Below, piece after piece: positions 24,173 to 32,981 of a stretch of DNA of 64,000 bases. The stretch is from Streptomyces sp. NBC_00523. GTDB taxonomy: Bacteria > Actinomycetota > Actinomycetes > Streptomycetales > Streptomycetaceae. The translations under genes were made by a program, and so were the position numbers. Where the stretch lies: positions 5,208,001-5,272,000 of the forward strand of contig NZ_CP107836.1 in assembly GCF_036346615.1 (NCBI RefSeq), read 5' to 3'. The notes beneath the pieces were generated by a model. That model saw only the letters and a program-made list of their open reading frames with translations. It was not told the DNA's origin and did no database searches. The stretch's first letter is position 1; each line of letters starts with the position of its first letter.

Positions 24173-24940
24173 GTGAGTGCGTCAGGCACCGCGGCGGCCG
24201 GTCAGGTCGAGCACATGCTGCGACAGGTCGCGCCCGGGCGCTACGACGCGTACGAGGCGCTGCTCCAGGCCCTGGCGTCCGGCCGGGTCTGGATGCTCCT
24301 GTGGCACGGCCGCCCCGGCGCCCCCGACGCCCAGTACGGGAACATGGAGGTCGACGGACTCGGGTACGCCCCGTGCGTCACCTCCCCCCAGGAGCTCACC
24401 GCCAGCGGCTGGAGCCGGGACCACGAGGTCGTCGCCGGACTGGACATCGCGCGTGCCCTCTACCCGGACCGCTGGGGCGTCTGGCTCAATCCGCACGCCC
24501 CGGGCGGCGGCGTCGGCATCCCCTGGCTGGACCTGCGCCGCATCGCGACCGGCCTCGACCGGATGCCCGCCGGACCGCTGCGGATCAGCGAACCCGCCCT
24601 CGACCTTCCGCGGTTCTACGCCCAGCTCACGCAGAACGCCCACCACACCCCCGCGATCCGCTCGCTGCGCCGCGCCTGGGTGCAGCCCGCGCTCGGCGTC
24701 CCGTACCTCGCCGTCGGCCTCGACCTGTACGACACGAGCCGGCCGTCCGTCGACGCGGTGCGCGCGATGATGCGCCAGTCCGTCGGCGCCGTCCCCGAGG
24801 GGCTGCCGGTCTCCACGGTCGCGATGTCCGACGAGTACGACCCGGTCGCGATGTGGCTGCGCGCCAACTCCCGCCCGTTCTACGACCGCGAGGCGCACGC
24901 CGCGCCCGGTTACGGCTACCCCCAGGCACCCGCGTACTGA
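24173..24940 (+). CDS. SseB-family protein, second copy
   Basis: This 255-aa protein has the same two-domain plan as its neighbour. The N-terminal part contains QALASGRVWMLLWHGRPG, VDGLGYAPCVTSPQELTASGW and LYPDRWGVWLNPHAPGGGVGIPW. The C-terminal part contains RFYAQLTQNAHHTP and ends with PVAMWLRANSRPFYDREAHA, parallel to FYTRAPE in the first copy. GTG at 24173 is preferred for its spacing to GAGGGG; an ATG at 24128 would add 15 atypical residues. It lies 114 bp after the first copy in the same direction and the pair is probably an old duplication. Function is unknown. Confidence 0.86.
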   Translation: MSASGTAAAGQVEHMLRQVAPGRYDAYEALLQALASGRVWMLLWHGRPGAPDAQYGNMEVDGLGYAPCVTSPQELTASGWSRDHEVVAGLDIARALYPDRWGVWLNPHAPGGGVGIPWLDLRRIATGLDRMPAGPLRISEPALDLPRFYAQLTQNAHHTPAIRSLRRAWVQPALGVPYLAVGLDLYDTSRPSVDAVRAMMRQSVGAVPEGLPVSTVAMSDEYDPVAMWLRANSRPFYDREAHAAPGYGYPQAPAY

Positions 24941-25224
24941 TTCTGCGTCAGATACCCGGCATATCGGGGGCATTGCGGGCACTTCGGTGTTCGTGCGCGA
25001 AGTGTTCGTTATCGCTGTTTTGTGACCGGGAGGCCCGACTTCCGAGCCCTGCTGTTCGGATATCGGTTGCATTCTGACGTCATCACGTTTGAGCAAACAT
25101 TCCCCGTCAGGTCTGGCGGGTGTGCGCGCCGTGGCTGAAGACTCCCACGCAACTAGCTATGTACGAGCCGCTACCGCGGCGGTCACGGGCCGGCCACCGC
25201 CGGCCGAGAGGGGTCTCCAGCGCA

Positions 25225-26217
25225 ATGACGGCACCTATCGAGACCACCAGGGCGGATACGCGGCCCGAAGCGGTGCTGGAAGGCGCGGGCCGCAAGGAGA
25301 TCGAGGGCCGTTCGCTCGGCCGCATCGCCTGGACCCGGTTCAAGCGGGACAAGGCCGCGATGGCCGGTGGCATCGTTGTCGTCCTGCTGATCCTGACCGC
25401 GGTGCTCTCCAAGCCGCTCCAGTCGCTCCTCGGTCTCGACCCCAACGCGTTCAACCAGACGCTGGTCGACCCCGTCATGCTGGCGCCCAAGGGCAGCTTC
25501 GGCGGGATCAGCTGGGACCACCCGTTCGGCGTCGAGCCGCAGACCGGCCGCGACATCTTCGCGCGCATCCTCGAAGGCTCCTGGGTCTCGCTCGTCGTGG
25601 CCGTCGGCTCCACCCTGCTCTCCGTCGCCATCGGCGTCGTCATGGGTGTCGTGGCCGGGTTCTACGGCGGCTGGGTGGACAGCCTGATCAGCCGGCTGAT
25701 GGACACCTTCCTGGCCTTCCCGCTGCTGCTCTTCGCGATCTCCATCTCCGCGTCCCTCCAGGGCAACGCCTTCGGGATGGAAGGGCTCACGCTGCGGATC
25801 GCGGTCCTGATCTTCGTGATCGGCTTCTTCAGCTGGCCGTACATCGGCCGCATCGTGCGCGCGCAGACGCTGTCGCTCCGCGAGCGCGAGTTCGTGGAGG
25901 CCGCCAGGTCGCTGGGCGCCCGCGGGCCGTTCATCCTCTTCCGCGAGCTGCTGCCCAACCTGGTCGCGCCGATCCTCGTCTACGCGACGCTGCTGATCCC
26001 CACGAACATCCTCTTCGAGGCGGCCCTGTCCTTCCTGGGCGTGGGCATCGCACCGCCGCAGGCGTCCTGGGGCGGCATGCTCACGCAGGCGGTCGACCTC
26101 TACGAGGTGGACCCGATGTTCATGGTCATCCCCGGCATGGCGATCTTCATCACCGTGCTGGCCTTCAACCTGCTGGGGGACGGGCTGCGTGACGCACTCG
26201 ACCCTCGTGGCAAGTAA
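25225..26217 (+). CDS. Oligopeptide/dipeptide ABC transporter permease (OppC/DppC type)
   Basis: This 330-aa inner-membrane permease has an OppC-type N-terminal domain (GRSLGRIAWTRFKRDKAAMAGG) and six predicted helices. The EAA loop is in EFVEAARSLGARGPFILFRELLPN. It ends with LNLLGDGLRDALDPRGK, the usual OppC C-terminus. ATG 25225 is preceded by GAGAGGGG. This is the first gene of a five-gene importer in the order permease C, binding protein, permease B, ATPase D, ATPase F. The order differs from the common binding-protein-first arrangement. It is probably transcribed from the 284-bp gap to its left. Confidence 0.95.
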   Translation: MTAPIETTRADTRPEAVLEGAGRKEIEGRSLGRIAWTRFKRDKAAMAGGIVVVLLILTAVLSKPLQSLLGLDPNAFNQTLVDPVMLAPKGSFGGISWDHPFGVEPQTGRDIFARILEGSWVSLVVAVGSTLLSVAIGVVMGVVAGFYGGWVDSLISRLMDTFLAFPLLLFAISISASLQGNAFGMEGLTLRIAVLIFVIGFFSWPYIGRIVRAQTLSLREREFVEAARSLGARGPFILFRELLPNLVAPILVYATLLIPTNILFEAALSFLGVGIAPPQASWGGMLTQAVDLYEVDPMFMVIPGMAIFITVLAFNLLGDGLRDALDPRGK

Positions 26218-26261
26218 ACGCGGCAGTGCCGCACAGGACTAGCGAGGGGGCTTTCCTCAGC

Positions 26262-28022
26262 ATGCAGAACAGAAAGACAGCGGCGCTCATAGCCGTCGCG
26301 ATCGCGGTGTCGCTCGGCGCCACGGCGTGCAGCAAGGACTCGGACGGCGGCAGCGGCAAGGGCGGCGGCGGCAGCGCCAAGGCCGACGCCGGTCTGACGA
26401 GCATCGTCAACGCCAGCGACAAGAAGGGGGGGACGGTCACCTACGAGCACACCAGTGGCCCGGACTCCCTCGACCCCGGCAACACGTACTACGGCTGGGT
26501 GCAGAACTTCTCCCGCCTGTACGCCCGTTCGCTGGTCACCTTCCAGCCGGCCGCCGGCAAGGACAGCCTGAAGGTCGTCCCCGACCTCGCCACCGGCCTC
26601 GGCAAGGCGAGCGCGGACGCCAAGACCTGGACGTACACGCTGCGCAAGGGCGTGAAGTTCGAGGACGGCTCCGAGATCACCTCGCAGGACGTCAAGTACG
26701 CCGTCGAGCGCTCCAACTTCGCGCCGGAGGCCCTGTCCAACGGCCCGACGTACTTCAAGGCGTACCTCGAGGGCGGCGACAAGTACAAGGGTCCCTACAA
26801 GGACAAGTCCACCGCGGGTCTGAAGTCCATCGAGACCCCGGACAAGTACACGATCGTCTTCCACCTGAACAAGCCGTTCGCGGACATGGACTACCTGGCC
26901 GCGTTCTCGCAGACCGCGCCGATCCAGCAGAAGGCCGACACGGGCGCCAGCTACGTCCAGAAGATGGTCTCCTCGGGTCCGTACAAGTTCTCGGCGTACG
27001 ACGAGAGCAAGGGCGCGACCCTGGTCCGCAACCCGGAGTGGGACCCGAAGACGGACCCGATCCGCAAGGCGCTGCCGGACAGGATCGAGCTGAAGTTCAA
27101 CGTCAACCCCACCACGGTCGACGAGCACCTCCTCAACGACGAGACCACCGCGGACATCGCGGGCACGGGTCTCCAGTCGAAGACCCAGCCCAAGGTCCTG
27201 GCCAAGGCGTCCGAGAAGGCGAAGACGGACAACCCGTACGCCGGCGCCCTCCAGTACCTCGCGCTGAACGTCAACGTGAAGCCGTTCGACAACGTCGAGT
27301 GCCGCAAGGCCGTCCAGTACGCGGTCGACAAGCAGAGCATGGTCGACTCGATCGGCGGCTCGGTCAAGGGCGACCCGGCGAGCACGGTCATCCCCCCGAC
27401 CGTCGCCGGCTACAAGAAGTTCGACCTGTACCCGACCGAGGGCAGCAAGGGCGACGTGGCCAAGGCCAAGGAGCACCTGGCCAAGTGCGGTCACCCGGAC
27501 GGCTTCAAGACCACGCTGACGGCCCGTTCGGACCGTCCTGACGAGGTCACCGCCGCCACGCAGCTCCAGAACAGCCTGAAGGCGATCGGCGTCACCGCCG
27601 AGATCAAGCAGTTCCCGGCGGACAAGTACTTCACCGACTTCGCGGGCGTTCCGGCCTGGGTCCACAAGAACAACGCGGGCATGATGATGATGGCCTGGGG
27701 CGCCGACTGGCCGACCGGCTTCGGCTTCCTCGACCAGATCGTCAACGGCTCGGCCATCAAGCCCTCCGGCGGCACCAACCTGATGGAGCTCAACGACAAG
27801 GGGATCAACGACCTCCTCGTCAAGGGCATCGGGACCGTCGACACCACGGAGCGCAACGCCACGTGGGGCGAGGTCGACCAGAAGGTCATGGAGAACGCCT
27901 CGGTCGTTCCCCTCTTCTACCGCAAGAACCTGCTCTACCGCCCGGCTTCCGCGGCGAACGTCACCGTCACCGACGCGTACCTCGGCATGTACGACTACGT
28001 GCTCATGACGTCCACCAAGTAG
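26262..28022 (+). CDS. Oligopeptide-binding lipoprotein (SBP family 5)
   Basis: This 586-aa extracytoplasmic peptide-binding protein starts with a lipoprotein signal (MQNRKTAALIAVAIAVSLGATAC, lipobox LGATAC with Cys at about residue 23). A Ser/Gly/Lys-rich linker follows. The SBP_bac_5 domain begins with TVTYEHTSGPDSLDPGN. It contains TYTLRKGVKFEDGSEITSQDVKYAVER and TDNPYAGALQYLALNVNVKPFDNVECRKAV, the typical core of peptide-binding proteins, and ends YLGMYDYVLMTSTK. It is anchored to the membrane and delivers substrate to the two permeases. ATG at 26262 has GAGGGGG upstream. It is encoded 44 bases after the OppC gene, and a strong hairpin follows it. Confidence 0.95.
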   Translation: MQNRKTAALIAVAIAVSLGATACSKDSDGGSGKGGGGSAKADAGLTSIVNASDKKGGTVTYEHTSGPDSLDPGNTYYGWVQNFSRLYARSLVTFQPAAGKDSLKVVPDLATGLGKASADAKTWTYTLRKGVKFEDGSEITSQDVKYAVERSNFAPEALSNGPTYFKAYLEGGDKYKGPYKDKSTAGLKSIETPDKYTIVFHLNKPFADMDYLAAFSQTAPIQQKADTGASYVQKMVSSGPYKFSAYDESKGATLVRNPEWDPKTDPIRKALPDRIELKFNVNPTTVDEHLLNDETTADIAGTGLQSKTQPKVLAKASEKAKTDNPYAGALQYLALNVNVKPFDNVECRKAVQYAVDKQSMVDSIGGSVKGDPASTVIPPTVAGYKKFDLYPTEGSKGDVAKAKEHLAKCGHPDGFKTTLTARSDRPDEVTAATQLQNSLKAIGVTAEIKQFPADKYFTDFAGVPAWVHKNNAGMMMMAWGADWPTGFGFLDQIVNGSAIKPSGGTNLMELNDKGINDLLVKGIGTVDTTERNATWGEVDQKVMENASVVPLFYRKNLLYRPASAANVTVTDAYLGMYDYVLMTSTK

Positions 28023-28061
28023 CGCCTGTTCATCAAAAGCATCCCCTGAAAGGCAGGTGAA

Positions 28062-28103
28062 GGCGCCGGGCGGCGGGGTTACCCGCCCCACCCGCCCGGC
28101 GCC
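28062..28103 (+). repeat. Intercistronic stem-loop between binding protein and OppB gene
   Basis: GGCGCCGGGCGG (28062-28073) pairs with CCGCCCGGCGCC (28092-28103), a perfect 12-bp stem with an 18-base loop. It ends eight bases before the GTG of the next permease, which lacks a visible Shine-Dalgarno. It probably stabilises the upstream mRNA end and limits permease translation or transcription, giving the usual excess of binding protein. Confidence 0.7.
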
Positions 28104-28111
28104 GCACGGCT

Positions 28112-29101
28112 GTGGCTGCGTATATCATCCGACGCGTATTCGCCGCGGTGTTGCTGCTGCTGGTGGTCAGCGCAGTCACGTTCGCGATCTTCTTCCTGGT
28201 GCCCCGCCTCGGCGGGCAGACCCTCGACTCCATGGCCGCCCAGTACGTGGGGAAGAGCCCCGACCCCGACGTCATCGCCGCGGTCAAGAAGAACCTGGGG
28301 CTGGACCAGCCCCTGTACCTCCAGTACTGGCACTTCATCAAGGGCATCGTGGTCGGCGCCCAGTACCAGTTCGGCCCCGACCCCGTCACGTGCAACGCCC
28401 CGTGCTTCGGCTACTCGTTCAAGACGCACACCGAGATCTGGCCGCAGCTCGTGGACCGGGTCCCGGTCACGCTCTCGCTGGCCGTCGGTGCCGCCGTCAT
28501 CTGGGTCATCTCCGGTGTCGCGATCGGCGTCGTCTCCGCGCTGAAGCGGGGCTCGCTCTTCGACCGCCTCTCCATGGGCGTCGCCCTCGCCGGTGTCTCC
28601 CTGCCGATGTTCTTCACCGGCCTGGTCGTCCTGGCGCTCTTCGGCAACGGGGAGTACGTGCCCATCACCGAGGACCCCGTCGCCTGGGCGGGCAGCCTGG
28701 TCCTGCCCTGGTGCACGCTCGCCCTGCTGTACTCCGCGCTCTACGCCCGGCTCACCCGGGCCGGGATGCTGGAGACCATGAGCGAGGACTACATCCGCAC
28801 CGCGCGCGCCAAGGGCCTCCAGGAACGCAAGGTGGTCGTCAAGCACGGGCTGCGGTCCGCGCTCACCCCGCTGGTCACGATCTTCGGCATGGACTTCGCG
28901 CTGCTTCTCGGCGGCGCGGTCATCACCGAACGCGTCTTCTCCTTCCAGGGGCTCGGCGCCTTCGCGATCCAGGGCGTGACCACCGCCGACCTGCCCAAGG
29001 TGATGGGCGTGACCCTGGTCGCGGCCTTCTTCATCGTCATCTGCAACCTGCTGGTGGACCTCGTGTACGCCGCGATCGACCCCCGGGTGAGGCTCTCATG
29101 A
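28112..29101 (+). CDS. Oligopeptide/dipeptide ABC transporter permease (OppB/DppB type)
   Basis: This 329-aa permease has the OppB N-terminus AAYIIRRVFAAVLLLLVVSAVTF followed by the periplasmic segment and five more helices. The EAA-type loop is in EDYIRTARAKGLQERKVVVKHGLRSALTPL. The C-terminal region GAFAIQGVTTADLPKVMGVTLVAAFFIV matches this family. The start is GTG at 28112, with no clear Shine-Dalgarno and a stem-loop immediately upstream. Its stop overlaps the start of the OppD-type ATPase (ATGA at 29098-29101), so translation is coupled. Confidence 0.94.
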   Translation: MAAYIIRRVFAAVLLLLVVSAVTFAIFFLVPRLGGQTLDSMAAQYVGKSPDPDVIAAVKKNLGLDQPLYLQYWHFIKGIVVGAQYQFGPDPVTCNAPCFGYSFKTHTEIWPQLVDRVPVTLSLAVGAAVIWVISGVAIGVVSALKRGSLFDRLSMGVALAGVSLPMFFTGLVVLALFGNGEYVPITEDPVAWAGSLVLPWCTLALLYSALYARLTRAGMLETMSEDYIRTARAKGLQERKVVVKHGLRSALTPLVTIFGMDFALLLGGAVITERVFSFQGLGAFAIQGVTTADLPKVMGVTLVAAFFIVICNLLVDLVYAAIDPRVRLS

Positions 29102-30201
29102 GCGGCGCGACCAAGAAGGACTCGACCAAGAAGGACGCCGAGAAGGACGCGGCCGTCCCGGCCCCGCGCCCGGGCGACGGTCACCCGTTCCTCTCCGTAC
29201 GCGACCTCAGCGTCCACTTCGACACCGACGACGGCCTGGTCAGGTCCGTGGACGGCGTCAGCTTCGACCTGGAGGCCGGCCAGACCCTCGGCATCGTCGG
29301 CGAGTCCGGCTCCGGCAAGTCCGTGACCTCGCTGGGGATCATGGGCCTGCACACCTCGGAGCGGGCCCGCATCGGCGGCGAGATCTGGCTGGAGGGCGAG
29401 GAGCTGATCGGCTCCGGCGCCGAGCGCGTACGGCGGCTGCGCGGCCAGAAGATGGCCATGATCTTCCAGGACCCGCTGTCCGCCCTGCACCCGTACTACA
29501 CGATCGGCGCGCAGATCGTGGAGGCCCACCGGGTCCACCACAAGGTCGACAGGAGGGCCGCCAAGAAGCGCGCCATCGAGATGCTCGACCGGGTCGGCAT
29601 CCCCGAGCCGCACCGCCGGTTCGATGACTACCCGCACCAGTTCTCCGGCGGCATGCGCCAGCGCGCGATGATCGCGATGGCCCTGGTCAACAACCCGCAG
29701 CTGCTCATCGCCGACGAGCCGACGACCGCCCTCGACGTCACCGTCCAGGCGCAGATCCTCGACCTGATCCGCGATCTGCAGAAGGAGTTCGGCTCCGCGG
29801 TCATCATGATCACCCACGACCTCGGCGTCGTCGCCGAGATCGCGGACCAGATCCTCGTGATGTACGCGGGACGGTGCGTCGAGCGCGGCTCCGCCGAGAA
29901 GGTGTTCTACGAGCCCCAGCACCCGTACACCTGGGGTCTGCTCGGCTCGATGCCGCGGATCGACCGGGAGCAGACCGAGCGGCTGATCCCCGTCAAGGGC
30001 TCGCCGCCCAGTCTCATCAACGTCCCGTCGGGCTGCGCCTTCCACCCGCGCTGCCCGTACGCCGACGTCCCGCCCGACAACATCACCCGGACCGAGCGTC
30101 CGGAGCTGCGACAGGTCGGCGACGGGCACTTCTCCGCGTGCCACATGTCGCCCGAGCAGCGCGACCGGATCTGGACCGAAGAGATTGCGCCGAAGCTGTG
30201 A
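29098..30201 (+). CDS. Oligopeptide/dipeptide ABC transporter ATPase (OppD/DppD type)
   Basis: This 367-aa ATPase has a Lys/Asp-rich N-terminal extension (residues 1 to 30) before the nucleotide-binding domain. Walker A is GESGSGKSV, the signature is QFSGGMRQRAMIA, and Walker B is LLIADEPTTALDV. The C-terminal oligo_HPY domain contains HPYTWGLLGSMPR and a four-Cys-type region in CAFHPRCPYADVP, seen in OppD proteins that may bind an iron-sulfur cluster. It overlaps OppB by four bases at its start and OppF by four bases at its end (GTGA at 30198-30201). Confidence 0.95.
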   Translation: MSGATKKDSTKKDAEKDAAVPAPRPGDGHPFLSVRDLSVHFDTDDGLVRSVDGVSFDLEAGQTLGIVGESGSGKSVTSLGIMGLHTSERARIGGEIWLEGEELIGSGAERVRRLRGQKMAMIFQDPLSALHPYYTIGAQIVEAHRVHHKVDRRAAKKRAIEMLDRVGIPEPHRRFDDYPHQFSGGMRQRAMIAMALVNNPQLLIADEPTTALDVTVQAQILDLIRDLQKEFGSAVIMITHDLGVVAEIADQILVMYAGRCVERGSAEKVFYEPQHPYTWGLLGSMPRIDREQTERLIPVKGSPPSLINVPSGCAFHPRCPYADVPPDNITRTERPELRQVGDGHFSACHMSPEQRDRIWTEEIAPKL

Positions 30202-31388
30202 CTGAGCTGAACAAGAAGACTCCCGCGCCCGCCGCGGCCGGGTCGGACGGGTCCGGCCCCGAACCGCTCCTCAAGGTGGACGGCCTGGTCAAGCACTTCC
30301 CGATCACCAAGGGCGTGCTGAAGCGCAAGGTCGGCGCGGTCCAGGCCGTGGACGGGCTCACCTTCGACGTGCGCCCGGGGGAGACCCTGGGCGTCGTCGG
30401 CGAGTCGGGCTGCGGCAAGTCGACCATGGGCCGGCTGGTGACCCGGCTCCTCGAACCGACCGGCGGCAAGGTCGAGTTCCAGGGCCGCGACATCACCCAT
30501 CTGTCCGCCGGACGGCTGCGGCCGATGCGGCGCGACATCCAGATGATCTTCCAGGACCCGTACGGCTCGCTGAACCCGCGCCACACGGTCGGCGGGATCG
30601 TCTCCACCCCCTTCCGGCTCCAGGGCGTCAAGCCCGAGGGCGGCGTGAAGGCGGAGGTCCAGCGGCTGCTGGAGCTGGTCGGGCTCAACCCCGAGCACTA
30701 CAACCGCTATCCGCACGAGTTCTCCGGCGGCCAGCGCCAGCGCATCGGCATCGCCCGGGCGCTCGCGCTCAAGCCGAAGCTGGTCGTCGCGGACGAGCCG
30801 GTCTCCGCGCTGGACGTGTCGATCCAGGCGCAGGTGGTGAACCTGCTGGACGACCTCCAGGACGAGCTCGGGCTCACGTACATGATCATCGCGCACGACC
30901 TGTCGGTGATCCGCCACGTCTCGGACCGGATCGCGGTCATGTACCTCGGCAAGATCGTCGAACTGGCGGACCGCAAGTCGCTGTACGAGGCGCCCATGCA
31001 CCCGTACACGAAGGCGCTGATGTCCGCGGTGCCGGTGCCGGACCCGCGCCGGCGCGGTGCCAAGAGCGACCGCATCCTGCTCAAGGGCGATGTCCCGTCG
31101 CCGATCTCGCCGCCCGCCGGCTGCCGGTTCCACACCCGGTGCTGGAAGGCGACGAAGGTCTGCGGCACGACCGAGCCGCCGCTGCTCCAGCTGAAGACCG
31201 GGCACCAGGTGGCCTGCCACCACCCGGAGAACGGCGAGGACCAGGTGCCGGGCGACGCGCCGCTGGTCGCGGACGTCATCACGGTCCGGTCGGCGCCCGC
31301 GGAGGAGCCCGCCGAGGCACCGGTGAAGGAGGAGCCCGCGCAGGCCGCCGAGCCCTCCGAGCCCGCCCCGGACGGTACGAAGGAGTAG
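30198..31388 (+). CDS. Oligopeptide/dipeptide ABC transporter ATPase (OppF/DppF type)
   Basis: This 396-aa ATPase completes the importer. Walker A is GESGCGKST, the signature is EFSGGQRQRIGIA, Walker B is LVVADEPVSALDVS, and the switch histidine is in MIIAHDLSVIRHV. The oligo_HPY region HPYTKALMSAVPVPDPRR and a Cys-containing tail CRFHTRCWKATKVC follow. The last 40 residues are Glu/Ala/Pro-rich and low complexity. The start is GTG at 30198, overlapping the OppD stop. Together with the four upstream genes it forms a peptide uptake system, separate from the BldK system known in S. coelicolor. Confidence 0.95.
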   Translation: MTELNKKTPAPAAAGSDGSGPEPLLKVDGLVKHFPITKGVLKRKVGAVQAVDGLTFDVRPGETLGVVGESGCGKSTMGRLVTRLLEPTGGKVEFQGRDITHLSAGRLRPMRRDIQMIFQDPYGSLNPRHTVGGIVSTPFRLQGVKPEGGVKAEVQRLLELVGLNPEHYNRYPHEFSGGQRQRIGIARALALKPKLVVADEPVSALDVSIQAQVVNLLDDLQDELGLTYMIIAHDLSVIRHVSDRIAVMYLGKIVELADRKSLYEAPMHPYTKALMSAVPVPDPRRRGAKSDRILLKGDVPSPISPPAGCRFHTRCWKATKVCGTTEPPLLQLKTGHQVACHHPENGEDQVPGDAPLVADVITVRSAPAEEPAEAPVKEEPAQAAEPSEPAPDGTKE

Positions 31389-31406
31389 TACGGGCACAAT
31401 TGCCCG

Positions 31407-32066
31407 GTGCTCAACGAACTGTTCACGCCCTCCGTCCAGCACTCGCTCGACATCGTGGGGATCTTCGTCTTCGCGATCTCGGGCGCCCTGCTCGCCGTAC
31501 GCAAGAACTTCGATGTCTTCGGCATCGCGGTGCTCGCCGAGGTGACCGCGCTGGGCGGAGGGCTCTTCCGTGACCTGATCATCGGCGCGGTGCCGCCCGC
31601 CGCCTTCACGGATCTGGGGTACTTCACCACCCCGCTGCTCGCCGCCGGGCTGGTCTTCTTCCTCCACCCGCACGTGGAGCGCATCCAGGTCGGCGTGAAC
31701 GTCTTCGACGCGGCCGGTCTCGGGCTGTTCTGCGTCACCGGCACGGTGAAGGCGTACGACTACGGGCTCGGCCTCACCTCGTCCGCGGCGCTCGGCCTGG
31801 CCACGGCGGTCGGCGGCGGTGTACTGCGGGACGTCCTGGCCAACGAGGTGCCCTCGCTGCTGCGTTGGGACCGGGACCTGTACGCGGTGCCCGCCATGGT
31901 CGGCGCCACCATGATCGTGCTCTGCATCCGCTTCGACGCGCTCAACGCCCTGACCAGCGGCGCGGCCGTGATCACCGCGTTCGTCCTGCGGCTGCTCGCG
32001 CTTCGCTTCCACTGGCGGGCCCCGCGTGCCTACAACCGGCGCTCGGCGCGGGCGGACGAGGGGTGA
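31407..32066 (+). CDS. TRIC-family cation channel-like membrane protein
   Basis: This 219-aa protein has seven predicted helices and two homologous halves, each with the family glycine motif. The first is in FAISGALLAVRKNFDVFGIAVLA and LGGGLFRDLIIG. The second is in FCVTGTVKAYDYG and VGGGVLRDVLANEVP. These are the features of the prokaryotic TRIC channels (formerly UPF0126, YadS). The GTG at 31407 lies 18 bases after the OppF stop, so it could be co-transcribed with the importer. Bacterial homologues form potassium-permeable trimers; the physiological role here is unknown. Confidence 0.9.
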   Translation: MLNELFTPSVQHSLDIVGIFVFAISGALLAVRKNFDVFGIAVLAEVTALGGGLFRDLIIGAVPPAAFTDLGYFTTPLLAAGLVFFLHPHVERIQVGVNVFDAAGLGLFCVTGTVKAYDYGLGLTSSAALGLATAVGGGVLRDVLANEVPSLLRWDRDLYAVPAMVGATMIVLCIRFDALNALTSGAAVITAFVLRLLALRFHWRAPRAYNRRSARADEG

Positions 32067-32095
32067 CCTACTCGGGGGCGTAAAAAGCTACCGCT

Positions 32096-32117
32096 CAGTA
32101 ATACAATCGGTGTACGG
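32096..32117 (+). promoter_or_regulatory. Candidate TetR operator upstream of thioesterase gene
   Basis: CAGTAATACAATCGGTGTAC starts 29 bases before the thioesterase ATG. It resembles the two more similar copies near the tetR gene (33624 and 33681) if one inserted base is allowed. It is the weakest of the three. Confidence 0.35.
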
Positions 32118-32124
32118 TGCGTCC

Positions 32125-32961
32125 ATGGCACAGGCAACCATCGGGGACAGCGAGTTCGACAGGGACACCGCGGTCACCCTGCGCGAAGAGGGCGTCTACG
32201 ACGCGGAGCTCTCGGCGGGCTGGACGATCATCCACGCCGTCAACGGCGGCTACCTGCTGGCGATGCTGGGCCGTGCGCTCGGCGAGGCCCTGCCGCACAC
32301 GGACCCGTTCTCCGTCTCCGCGCACTACCTCACCGCCTCCGTGCCCGGCCCGGCGGTGATCCGGACCCAGACCGTCCGCACCGGCCGCACCCTCTCCACC
32401 GGTCAGGCGTCGCTCTTCCAGTACGCCGAGGACGGCACCGAGGTCGAGCGCATCCGCGTCCTCGCCACCTACGGCGACCTGGACGCGCTCAGCGACGACG
32501 TCCGCACCGCCGCGAAGCCGCCGGCCATCCCGCCGCGCGAGCACTGCCTCGGCCCCAGCGACGGACCCGCGCCGATCCCGGGCAGCTCCGCGATCACCGA
32601 CCGGCTCGACATCAAGCTCGACCCGGCGACCATCGGCTGGGCGATCGGGCAGCCCTCCGGCAAGGGCGAGATGCGCGGCTGGTTCGGTCTGGCCGACGGC
32701 CGCGACCCCGACGCGCTCTCCCTGTTGCTCACCGTGGACGCCCTGCCGCCGACCTCGTTCGAGCTGGGGCTCAAGGGCTGGACGCCCACCATCGAGCTCA
32801 CCACGCACATCCGCTGCCGCCCGGCCCCGGGCCCGCTGCGCGTCTCCATCACCACCCGCAACCTGGCGGGCGGCTTCCTGGAGGAGGACGCGGACGTCTG
32901 GGACAGCGCCGACCGCCTGGTCGCCCAGTCCCGCCAGCTCGCCCGCGCCCCGCGCGACTGA
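32125..32961 (+). CDS. Acyl-CoA thioesterase-like protein (double hotdog)
   Basis: This 278-aa cytoplasmic protein has two hotdog halves of the TesB/4HBT_3 type. The first contains WTIIHAVNGGYLLAMLGRAL and PFSVSAHYLTASVPGPAVI. The second contains LLTVDALPPTSFELGLKGWTPTIELTTHIRCRP, GPLRVSITTRNLAGGFLEEDADVWD and SRQLARAP. It should hydrolyse acyl-CoA esters. ATG at 32125 follows a short A+T-rich promoter-like region. It is convergent with the tetR gene (20-bp gap), and a candidate copy of the TetR operator precedes it. The acyl-CoA substrate is unknown. Confidence 0.88.
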   Translation: MAQATIGDSEFDRDTAVTLREEGVYDAELSAGWTIIHAVNGGYLLAMLGRALGEALPHTDPFSVSAHYLTASVPGPAVIRTQTVRTGRTLSTGQASLFQYAEDGTEVERIRVLATYGDLDALSDDVRTAAKPPAIPPREHCLGPSDGPAPIPGSSAITDRLDIKLDPATIGWAIGQPSGKGEMRGWFGLADGRDPDALSLLLTVDALPPTSFELGLKGWTPTIELTTHIRCRPAPGPLRVSITTRNLAGGFLEEDADVWDSADRLVAQSRQLARAPRD

Positions 32962-32981
32962 CCCTCCGGTCGTTCTTCTTC

